A stretch of DNA of 64,000 nt from Phialophora verrucosa (taxonomy: Eukaryota > Ascomycota > Eurotiomycetes > Chaetothyriales > Herpotrichiellaceae). The DNA lies in NCBI GenBank assembly GCA_002099365.1, contig MSED01000013.1:2046001-2110000 (forward strand), given 5' to 3'. Shown piece by piece: positions 1 through 9,513 of the stretch; position 1 is the first letter of the stretch; every line of letters begins with the position of its first letter. Both the position numbers and the translations under genes were made by a program. The notes beneath the pieces were generated by a model, which did no database searches, was not told the DNA's origin, and saw only the letters and a program-made list of their open reading frames with translations.

Positions 1-362
1 TCCTGGCTGTCACAGCATACCCAACACGTCGAGAGCACGCAATAGTCTGGAATTCGTCAGCCATGCGACGTTGTGCGATGATCCTGGGGAGGATATACTC
101 GACAAAGATGGCAGTGATGAGGTGAGGAGAAAACATGGCGAGTGGTGCCAGAGGCGTATGTTCGGCGTGGGACGACGGACTAGGCAGCGAGAGCAGCGTA
201 CGTGCTTTGCTGTTAGAGTGTGACATGACAATAGAGGTTTCGATCCTCGGCTTGAGGGCAGGAGCAACGAAGCCCCATTTCGGAGTTTGTTTGATGCTAG
301 ATCCTGTGCTAGATTCTGTGAATGTCATCATGCCCGAGACTTCGGTTCTCGCATCCACAGCA
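1..362. other. Intergenic / 3' flank of PPP4R2 gene
   Basis: No supportable gene. The stretch lies downstream of the minus-strand PPP4R2 coding region and probably holds its 3' UTR. The open frames here are short and serine/leucine rich, and resemble no family I know. Confidence 0.5.
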
Positions 363-1895
363 TCATGGCCCTCTGTTCTCTTGTGAGTTCTCGTCCTCGG
401 TCTTCCCATCTGCGTCAACGAGGACTATATCCCCATCTCGCCCACCGACTGGGTGTTGACTTTGGCTTTCTTGTGCTTCCGTCTCGGTCTCGTCTAATTG
501 CATTGCTTCCGAATCGCCATTTCCGACTGCGTCTTTGAGCACAATTTCAAAATCCTCCGAATCTACGGTGGATGCTGGCCCAGTGGAGGATCCCATCGAA
601 TCTCCAGTTGATCCGATACTCGGGACGTTCCCAGCAAATATCGTCTGTGCATCGTTTGCATCAGTCTCCCGCTTGCCATCCTCCCCGGGCGGACTGCCAA
701 TGCGCAGTTCGACATCTTGGCCGTCGACTCGACCCATGTCGACGGATCCTACCAGATCAGGTCCGCGCGCATGGGGCACCAAGTCCGCATCGTCGAGGAG
801 CGAGTTTTCCTCCAGCGTGCCGCTCACGTGTGTATCTGGAGGATTCCGCGTCACGGGCACGACGCCCGCCTCTTGTTCTAGTCGAATCAGCTCCCCTTGC
901 GTCACAGCCCCGTCTGGCCGTCCAGGTACCAGGGGGTCTTCATCCGTCCGCGTGGCTGGCAGTGCCAACGGGTCTTCCAAGCTATCGGTGCTCGCACTGG
1001 TATTTGAGTCCAAGTGCCCGGAATCTTCACTGGAGTCTTCGCTGGCGGTGATCCCGTTCCTTAGCCATGGTATAGGCGTGAGGAGCGCTCCGCCCAGACT
1101 CTCGTCGCTGCCTAGAGAGGCACTGTCATAGCCGTTCCTTATGTCGTTATTGTTCCAGAGAATCCCTCCTCCTCCGTCACCATTTACTCCATTCACCAGC
1201 GCGGGGGTCTCAGACAGTGGGAAGATATCGGCGGGACTGCTGACGCTGACGACTCTGTCTATCGCGCGCAACCAGGCAGGAAGTGTTTTGTAATGCATTG
1301 TGGGGTATAATATGAGTTCGGCGAGGCGTTGGATGGTGTGGGGCGGCCTTTCTGAGAAAGAGGAGCGGAGAGTATGCGTCACGCTGTTGAGCATCTGGAC
1401 TAATAGGGCTGGAAGCTCGTTTATGGTGTCAAGTGGAGGATCTTGTGAGGGTGGCAGAGAGTCGGGCACATGGCTGGTCGAGGTCGCGGATGAATTTGGG
1501 AACGGCGGCACGGGCGGGAGGTTGCGAACAGGTGTTGATGGCGTTTGAGATACTGAATTGGAATCTCGCAGGGGTGGAGGTTGTGTTTGATTCGGTGAAG
1601 AGGGCACAGGTCGGTTGACAACGGGATAAGGGCGTGGGATCGGGAATTCGGTATATACAACCTGGTTCATTCGCTGAAGGAGTGGTTCGATGATGGATGG
1701 CCACTTCTCGCTGTAGCAATATTAGTCGCCGTGCCACGCTGGGAGAGAAGCAATGCGCATACTAGTCCATTTCGCCATTGTTGGCCACATGCTCCAGAGT
1801 CTGAACGTCTGGGGGGAGAAGGCGAGTTAGTATCCTTGATGAATTTAATATCTAACCAACGTGGAACACACAATGACAGGCTTACCAAGAGACAT
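363..1895 (-). CDS. PPP4R2: Protein phosphatase 4 core regulatory subunit R2
   Basis: Regulatory subunit of the PP4 phosphatase (Psy4/PPP4R2 family), which helps reverse DNA-damage checkpoint phosphorylation in the nucleus. I read three exons on the minus strand: 1895-1886, 1808-1763 and 1710-363, giving about 467 aa. Exon 1 encodes only MSL plus one base before GTAAGC. Exon 2 ends at GTATGC, and exon 3 follows ACTAATATTGCTACAG. Joined, the start reads MSLDVQTLEHVANNGEMD, then YEKWPSIIEPLLQR. The family block PPHTIQRLAELI plus a following Tyr and Leu/Trp-rich segment sits at about residues 140-165. The remaining half is acidic, disordered and rich in D/E/S, as in other R2 subunits. Simple ORF reading starts at the internal Met at 1670 and loses the N-terminal helix. 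The family call is firm. The two small 5' exons are inferred from phase and splice signals. Confidence 0.85.
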
Positions 1896-4040
1896 CTTGA
1901 ACGCAGAGAGCACAGTGTCTGCTCACTGAGGTCTGAGTCCCAGTGTGGTGTCTGTTTCGAGAACCACGCTCTTCGACAAGGCTGCAAGCGACAGGCTTTC
2001 TGAAGCTAAAAACAGGCGCGCAGACCCGAGATGAGATTTTGGCGCGGCCACGCCACGCCACCCACACGCCGCTTAAGCGCCTGTTTCCTCCCGAGGCTCG
2101 GAACTGGAGATGTTCCGGGGCTAGGCGCCGGAAATAGGGACGAGGTACGGAGTACCGGGTACGAACTACTAGCACTGCTCGTACCCTTGTTCAGCACCCA
2201 ACGCACCCCGTGCTGCAAGGTGATGAAAGGGAATGCAACAACATTATTAATAACACCTCATTGCGTTTCGCTCACGCACAAGCACCTAATGAGCAGCCAG
2301 TTGAGGGAGAAGGTTTTCCCCGTCGCAATTTTCCCGGTCATATCACCCGCTGCTCTTGGATGTCGACCATTGAGCCAGCCAAAGATACTACTCGTACACA
2401 GGACGAAGTGGCATTCTGAAGAGAGTGAACCCGGGTGTCGTGGACTTGTCATTCGGGCGCTACCCAGGGTGCCCATGTCTGGTTTGTCTCTGCCGTGTAA
2501 ACCTGACATTTCAGGTACCGAGTACAACGCGTCAAAACATGTCCGGGATCCCGCATGTCGACATGAGGTCCTTTGGCAAACTTGAGATGTCCCTGTGTCG
2601 GCACTACCCCATAAGGAAGGTAAAAGGTTACGCGCATGGAGGAAGGATACAGCCCGTCAGCGTGTCTATAGTAAGATCTTACAAAATGTCTTGTGTTCGG
2701 CCGCTCTCGTCCCCTCGTGTGTACGTACGTGGGCCAGGCGTTGCCATCTCTGCGGTTCTATCCGCAGGCCGAAACCCAACACAGTAGAAGGTGGCATCTC
2801 TGAATCAGGGCAACCCAGTTATTTGCCGCCAACGGGGTTTCAGAGCACGAGGCATCTTGGACTATTGGGTCATGTCCTCACATCTGCTGCATTCGATCGA
2901 CCGGTGTGGCATCGATGCAGAATTAGATTATACGCAGTGTCGAGATGTACAGTCCGGGTCCTGACACGTTGGCCGTGAAACGTTGGCATCTCAAGCGGGT
3001 TCGAGACTCGTTCAGCTTTGGTACACAAAGCGAAAGTCGTCAGTGGCGAACCGTTGCCGATCGATGCCCGCCCGGCCCCCCTCCATCCACTCAAATCCTC
3101 GGGTCTCGCTGTTTTGAACCCCTTTGCTCGGTCAGGGTCGGAATTCCAAAACTTATCAATTTGAGCCAGCCGCTGCCACGACCCTGAAATGCCCTCCTTG
3201 CTTTCTTCAAAGCTTGCAGCGTTTCCGGTCAGTTTTCGAGCTTCTCTCTCAAGCGAGCCAAGACCGGGCGTACAATGCGGGAGCTACGCAACCTTCCCAA
3301 ACGGCTGGCTCGAGCAGAGCTGATGCTGCGCGTGATGAATGGAACTCTGCACTCGCTTTCCAGTGCTGACACAACGCCAAATGGCAGCTCTAGAGCCCCG
3401 GAGAGGCGGCAGTCTAAGCTACTGCGGGAGTAGACGTGAAAACTGTGGCCCACGCCCTCGGTGGGCAGCCATTCAGAGGCCCCAGCATTGCCGAAGACGG
3501 GCTGGATGGCTTCGTACCCTGGTTCGTCAACCGCCTTGGGAGTCTGGCTGGCTTCCGCAGACCTCGCTGTTTCTCAGGCGGCCCAGCCCAATTGAGGCTT
3601 GATCGCATTGCAGCGTTGAACTTTCTTGTCCACACAAGCAAGTCACAGTGGCCGTTCCACTGTCCGAACCGCGTGCTTCCAAGATCGCTTCCCTCCCCCC
3701 TCCCCACAGCTGATCCCTCCAATAATCGTCAGCATGCCTTGTTCTGCGTCTCATCCTCGCCTTCGACCTCGACCTTGTCTCTGCTGCTCAACGGTGCTTT
3801 GTTCCTTCACCGCAGGCACCGTTTGTCCAAATTCACTGGCACTCACATCCTTTGTTCTGTGCTGTTATAGTGTCATGACGCCGTCTGCCAGCAGCTGTCA
3901 CTACAGTGCAGCGAGCCGACGCTCATTGACGGCTATCTGGCCGTGACTCGGCCCTCTGAATTCTCGAATACGAGGAATGATCCGCCGGCACCAAACCCCG
4001 ATACTCCTACCTTGACGAAGTCCATTCTTCCTCTTACATT
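1896..4040. other. Divergent intergenic region, PPP4R2 / ELL promoters
   Basis: About 2.1 kb between divergent genes, with no credible coding region; the longest open frame (2031-2585) looks random. It contains GTAC-rich elements: three GTAC units spaced by 3 nt at 2145-2162, and GTACCGAGTAC at 2515-2525. A C/T-rich tract ending in CACAG near 3685-3710 could be the acceptor of an intron in the ELL 5' UTR. Confidence 0.5.
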
Positions 4041-6299
4041 ATGGCTCCGTTCAATATACCCGCAGACGGGGTTGTCGTCCGACATGGATCCAAACATGAC
4101 CCGGATAGTAAACAAACGACGCCGGTGATCCGCCTGGACTTGATAGAGTCCGTGACCAAAGACATCCTCCGAGCTTTGACGAACAACGAGCAAGTCCGAC
4201 TCCGATGCGGCAAGAAACCAGTGTTGCAGTTCGGCAAGAAGACCATATCCCTACAAGACAGCGTTGACTCCTTCCCATCCGAGATCTTCACGAAGTCCAC
4301 CGAGAACGCCAGCCCCCTCTACTTTACTGGCAAAGCGAGCCATAGGCTTGAGGTGCGAAAGGCTGAGGAAGATACTGCCAAAGCCGATGGGGCGCTAGCC
4401 ACACTTGAAAGCACACTCAAATCGATACAAGAAGAGCGAGCGTCGAATGAGACCAGCCTAAAAGAGGGCACGGGACATGGGGCGAAGAAAGCCATCAAGC
4501 CGTCACCTCTACTGGGACAAGGCTCGGCTTTGAGAAAGGAACATTTCCTGGGGACCTTGAACAGGTCCACCCCAGGCAGCCCTTTTCTATCCACCTCATA
4601 TTCTCCTCGACTAGGACCGACATCTGCTCCTCTTGGAGGCGGCTTGTCTACAAAAGACCGGGTAAGACTGGACGCCATACGGATCCCCTTGGTACATCTC
4701 CTCGCTGTCCGACCTATGACGCCGAAAGCAATCTGTGACCAGCTCCATGCCACCCAAGATGACATTGACAAGTTGATCGACAAGGTGTCGTGGGAAACCA
4801 AAGCCGAAGAGGGAAAGAGAGAGTTGAAAGAGAAGATCTACCGTGAGCTAGACGTATGGAAGTTTCCTTACAGGTCGAAGGAAGACAGGCAGGCCGCTAT
4901 AGATCATGCCATCCAAGCGTACGACAGGACGCGGGTGGAGAAGAAAGATCCCCTTTGGCAGCTATTGCTCCCTCCGGAAGAGCGAGGAAAGGGCAAGATT
5001 CTCTCCAAGCTCAACTTCGACAAACCGGTACCCAGTCATGCTACTCCAAAGGCGGTTGATGACGGTAGTGAGAGCAAGAATGAATCTGACCGGGATCACA
5101 CTAAGATACGGCCAAGGAAGAACAAGGAAACAGCAGTTGCGGAAAAGGCACGCAAGGACAAATTGGCGGTTTCAAGGCCTCCTGGTACGGGTGAGACAAC
5201 GGCGACTTCGAGGGCCAAGGACAAAGGCACGAAACCAGCAAAACCAACGAAACCAGTGAAACCAGACAACAAATACAAGTCTTCCGAGCGCATCATAGAT
5301 TCTGATGAGGAAGCTGAAGCGGCAGATATTGCCCTCGCCAACCCGAAAAAGCAGGACGTGGATGCAATTTCGATGACCAGCTCGCCTGCGAAGCGGAGAC
5401 CAGAGAACGACCAGCCGAAATCAAACAGATCGCCAGTGCCAACTGCAGCTGCGAAGAAACCCGTCCATAAGTCTTCACTTTCGAGTTTGTCATCATCCAG
5501 CAGCAATACCAGTGGAAACGAGCGGCATCAGTCCGGCACCACAAACTCTTCCACGTCGCTGAAACCTCAAAACCATCATCAACGAACTGAAAGTTCGGGC
5601 TCCCGCATCTCACCTCGGCCACGCCACGATAGCTCGCCACAAAAACCGTCACCCCTTGGATCATCCCCCCCCACCACGTCGACCGATCTTGACAATTCCA
5701 GCTCCAGCAAGGCATCTAACCAGTCGTCAGCGCCTTCGTCCCCACCGTCCGGTACAGACATGCCTCAGACAAGGGCCGGCAACAAGTACTCTCCAATAAT
5801 CTCTGACAAGAGTCGCAATGTATCCCGAGGCAGAAGTCCTGGTCCAAGTGCAGTCAAGCGCAAGACAGGCCCTGCTGAAGATGAACGCCCTACGAAACGC
5901 CAGCAGCAGCAGCGGCAGCAAGATCCTCGTCCTCGATCGACCCATCTGAAGCCTCTTACGAATGGCGAACATCCTGCTCTCAAGCGCCCCACAGGTCCAG
6001 TACGCACTGACTCTGAACGCTCCTCTAGCCCCGAGAAACAAAGTACGAACCGAGACGCCGTCATTGAAGAGGCTAGACGATTTCAAAAATATTACAAACG
6101 CTACAAGGAGTTGCATGTTAGACTTGCCCAAATAGACGAGAAAGATCGCGATGACAAAGACATGAATGATCTGTTAAGAATGCACCACCGACTGAAGGAG
6201 ATGAAGGCTGATATCTGGGCGAACTGGGAGAAAGTCGAAAACATGCCGGCCGGGAAGAACGAAACTAATGGGGAGATGAGGGAGATGCTGGCTGTTTAA
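4041..6299 (+). CDS. ell1: ELL-type RNA polymerase II elongation factor
   Basis: Uninterrupted 752-aa protein resembling the ELL family, which suppresses Pol II pausing as part of a nuclear elongation complex. The N-terminal part (residues 10-130) is a beta-rich ELL-N-like segment. A winged-helix-like block at about 204-290 contains IRIPLVHLLAVRPMTPKAIC and later WKFPYRSKEDRQAAIDHA, matching ELL sequences in which LLALRP precedes a DRQ element. Residues 310-680 are K/S/P-rich and probably disordered, with a short Q/R run near residue 620. The C-terminus (about 680-735) is a charged helical pair, FQKYYKRYKELHVRL then LLRMHHRLKEMKADIW, like the occludin/ELL domain. The ATG at 4041 opens the frame and precedes the first homologous block. 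No intron is needed. The assignment rests on motif order rather than a search. Confidence 0.7.
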   Translation: MAPFNIPADGVVVRHGSKHDPDSKQTTPVIRLDLIESVTKDILRALTNNEQVRLRCGKKPVLQFGKKTISLQDSVDSFPSEIFTKSTENASPLYFTGKASHRLEVRKAEEDTAKADGALATLESTLKSIQEERASNETSLKEGTGHGAKKAIKPSPLLGQGSALRKEHFLGTLNRSTPGSPFLSTSYSPRLGPTSAPLGGGLSTKDRVRLDAIRIPLVHLLAVRPMTPKAICDQLHATQDDIDKLIDKVSWETKAEEGKRELKEKIYRELDVWKFPYRSKEDRQAAIDHAIQAYDRTRVEKKDPLWQLLLPPEERGKGKILSKLNFDKPVPSHATPKAVDDGSESKNESDRDHTKIRPRKNKETAVAEKARKDKLAVSRPPGTGETTATSRAKDKGTKPAKPTKPVKPDNKYKSSERIIDSDEEAEAADIALANPKKQDVDAISMTSSPAKRRPENDQPKSNRSPVPTAAAKKPVHKSSLSSLSSSSSNTSGNERHQSGTTNSSTSLKPQNHHQRTESSGSRISPRPRHDSSPQKPSPLGSSPPTTSTDLDNSSSSKASNQSSAPSSPPSGTDMPQTRAGNKYSPIISDKSRNVSRGRSPGPSAVKRKTGPAEDERPTKRQQQQRQQDPRPRSTHLKPLTNGEHPALKRPTGPVRTDSERSSSPEKQSTNRDAVIEEARRFQKYYKRYKELHVRLAQIDEKDRDDKDMNDLLRMHHRLKEMKADIWANWEKVENMPAGKNETNGEMREMLAV

Positions 6300-6849
6300 C
6301 GAAAAAGTTGCTCTGCTACCTGGCACCCTGTGCATGGCATTCCACGAGAAATGGAAGCTTCCATCAGGCTATTTGCTTGTAGGTATGTACATACAGTCGT
6401 TCTGGCCGCAATTGAGCACCCATATGACCAGCACCGCGCCCCGTGGAAGATTTTATGGATAGTTCAAGATCTGCGGTGCGGCTTTCATCAAACCGTGATT
6501 CCGTTGCCTTGGTTGTGCAGGCTGAGAAGACTTCTTACTGACACGCTCCCCTGGACGGTCCGGCAGAGGCTTGCAACGAAGTCACGGCCGATAATCACGT
6601 ACTTTCACCTTCACCTCATCCCATGTTTGCTTGGCGATGAGCCCGGGATTGCTCCTACCCCGACAGCTACAAAGCAGTTTGGCTCAAACTGATAAAAGAC
6701 TCAACAGCCACTTCAACCTTTTTCTCCATCTCTCTACCCCCTTAATTGACTAAATTTGCTACGATCAGTTCTCAAAATCCGCCCTGTTCTTGACTTCGAT
6801 ATCTCACCAAGGCCTCGGCGTCATTTCCTCGTTCACTCACCACTCCGAA
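6300..6849. other. Intergenic, promoter of the K-rich protein gene
   Basis: 550 bp between two same-strand genes. A pyrimidine-rich stretch around 6715-6745, common in fungal core promoters, precedes the next start. Nothing else recognised. Confidence 0.4.
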
Positions 6850-8056
6850 ATGGGCAAAGACAAGAGTCGCAAGCATCGTCCACGCGCTTCGAGCGTGACT
6901 CCGCAGAGGGCAAACTCTCGAGCGGACCACGTCGACCTCACTGAAACGGACCCGTGGGCTCATCAAGCAAGACTGGCTAAACGAGCTCAGTCGGTTGGAC
7001 TTGGATCCACCTCAAAGATCACCCCCTTGTCACCGGCGTTCTCTGGAGGGAGGACTATGGGAGGCAAGTCCACGCCGCGCTCTGGTACCATCATCAGCGT
7101 CCCGCAAGACCCTAACATCGACCCCCGTCTCGTACTCCAGCGGATGGCTGCGGTGAAGAATAATGCCAACCGACGTCCCTCATTTTTCAGTACTGTGATG
7201 ATCGATGAGGAGGAGGAGGACGGGAAAAGCGACGAGACTATGCGCGACGAGACTCCCACCCCAGGTCAGAAGGAGGTGAGGGACAAGAAAAAGAAGAAGT
7301 CGAGAAGCAAGGACAAGGAGAAGCAAGAGGACAGTGACAAAAGCAAAGTGTCCAAGAAGACCCATCAGCAAGTGGAGGAAGACAAGCGCAAGGAGAAGAA
7401 GAAGAAGGCCAAGGAGGAGATGGAACAGCAGACAGCGCGAGTCATCGAGGGAATGCACGCTGGTAAATGGATATCACCATCTCAGACAAGACCACTCAGC
7501 TAACCCGAGCTTTACAGCCGCTGCCGACAAATCTCGAAAGCGCAAACGCGACGAGGACGGGACTGAGGCCTTCAAACGCCGCGTTGAGATCGAAGCCAAT
7601 GCTGTCAGGAGACTGCGAGAATCTCTTCCTACCTTCCGCCTGGAACGTGTCACCCACGCCTTGGAACGGGATGAAGGTAGCCAGCCGACTGAGATGGCTG
7701 TGCTGCTTACCGCCGCGAGGGAAACTATCGTCGATCTGGCTAGAGCGCAACTCTCTCAGATGGAGCAGATGTCGAACCCTGTGGAAAAAGAGATGCTGAA
7801 TATAGTTAAAGCGCAGCGGGCGAGGTTGGACGAGCTGGAGGGACGAAAGGATGGCATAGCGCTGGCTCCTGCGACTGCGGCCATCGCCAAATCCAAGAGG
7901 ACAGTAGCAGAAACCATCAGTGACTCTTCTTCAACTGGCTCGGACGACAGCAGCGATGAGCATGATATCGAGGTGGTCGAAATGCCCAAGCAATTCCCCC
8001 TCCACGAAGTCGCCACGAAAGCACCAACAACCCTGGGACATTGCTCAACTCAGTGA
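6850..8056 (+). CDS. Lysine-rich nuclear-type protein of unknown function
   Basis: I do not recognise this gene. Two exons: 6850-7462 and 7518-8056, about 383 aa. The intron (55 nt) runs from GTAAAT through GCTAACC to TTTACAG, and the phase-1 junction gives GMHA then AADKSRKRKRDED. The frame is open further upstream without an ATG, so the ATG at 6850 (MGKDKSRKHR, good context) is the likely start. Visible features are a basic N-terminus, a short acidic patch (DEEEEDGK), and a very K/E-rich stretch at about 135-205. A bipartite-like basic cluster spans the splice. A predicted helical region at about 240-330 contains RRVEIEANAVRRLRESLP. The tail is S/D-rich and acidic. The composition suggests a nuclear protein, but nothing shows a specific role. 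Confidence 0.65.
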
Positions 8057-9513
8057 CCAGCGGCATCATTTACACCTTACGATACGTCATTAAGGAGCTT
8101 CATGTCCAATGTTCAAAAAAAGACCCGCCGAATAGCCACCATTCTAGGATCGTCAACATATGCAGCGGAGGGATGATCAAGTCTCATCTTGACCCAGACG
8201 AACGCAACAAAGCATGAAGACTCGGAGTTTTGATATCGGGCACGAGATATATTGGCAGGTTCGGCTGCGACTATTCTTGTGCTTACTGAATGGCTTGGCA
8301 TAGTGCATGGGTCGAGTTCAAGGTCAATACGACTGTTCGGGTTCAACAGGGACTCTTAAATGCAACACCGCGGCAGCAAACTGCTTTTACACGAGAAGAG
8401 CCGGCAAAGGGCCACTGGAGATTGATCCATGTCGTCTTCAGCCTCCGCTTCTTCCACCGCTCCCCAGAAAGGCAGCTCCGAGAATGCAGATGCTAGACGC
8501 TGCTCGATCACGATCTCTAATTCAGTAGTCAGCTACGAGAACCTTGAACATATTTCCATGTTGACTTATGTGGCTTTCCCGTTCTTCTCTGACGGACTCG
8601 GTAGACTGTGGTTCTAGAGTCTCTCCTTTGCAACAGCCCGCCGGCGATCGAGCCTTTTTTCAACCTCGTGCATACTCTTCCACATCTGCGAGCATTTCCC
8701 CGGCCCAGTGCTGTCTTTCGCGAGACTTGACCGTCAACGCGACGACCATCCTGCTCTCCTGATCTGTGAACTACAGTCAGTACACGTGATCGACACGAGA
8801 TCCATACCGCGCTCGACCTGCACCCGGCACTCCGAGATGGAAGATTGAACAGGCCTTCACATCGACAGGTCGTGCCTGATGGACGTGCGATTTGCCAGAC
8901 GAGAAGGCACGCGTTATTTTAAAGAGAATAGATCTCGACAGCGCGCCGCGCCTGGCCAATCACCTCACCTCAAGGTATTAGGAGGTGTCTTTAAAATATC
9001 GAGCATGCTCCGAAATGAAGACTAAATACCTCGTAGTTGAATCGAATCTATACGCCCCCGTGATGACGGGACGGATCCCATGCTCTTGCTTGATTACGAT
9101 CTATACTCGACTGCATGCATGACGTGGTGTTCGAATAGGGCTCGAGACTTGCATCTGGATGTGGCTGAGAATAGGAGATAGTGCAGAGATAAATTGGAAA
9201 CAATGTTCAAGCTATTCAGGGGGGGTGGGAACCTATGGTATGTAGGAGCAGGAACAGGAATATGAATAGTAGTGGCGACTTGATAATCATCGAACGAAAG
9301 GCGCTCCACCAGGGGGTTTGGTTGGCGCACCAGGACTCAAAAGGTCAGAAGGGTATAAGAACTGTCAAGGTCACCGGAGCTGCAATGGCTACGGAGGGGA
9401 CAGTATCACAGTATGCAAACTCAATGGCAGTCTGTGCTGCATTGGGCCTGTCCTGTCATTCCTGGGCCGGTTTACAAGTTCTTGACCCTAATATCAACTC
9501 TTGCATAGCTTGT
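8057..9513. other. Tail-to-tail intergenic region
   Basis: About 1.45 kb between the 3' ends of the K-rich gene and the GH31 gene. Only short, compositionally poor open frames are present. A G-run (gggggggtggg) lies near 9220-9230. No gene or repeat recognised. Confidence 0.45.

Noticed and set aside
10..267. Minus-strand open frame at the left edge
   Set aside because: Low-complexity Ser/Leu composition, no family resemblance, and a position in the 3' flank of PPP4R2.
2031..2585. 184-codon plus-strand frame upstream of the ELL gene
   Set aside because: A frame of this length is expected about once by chance in a window this size, and the product shows no domain or coherent composition.
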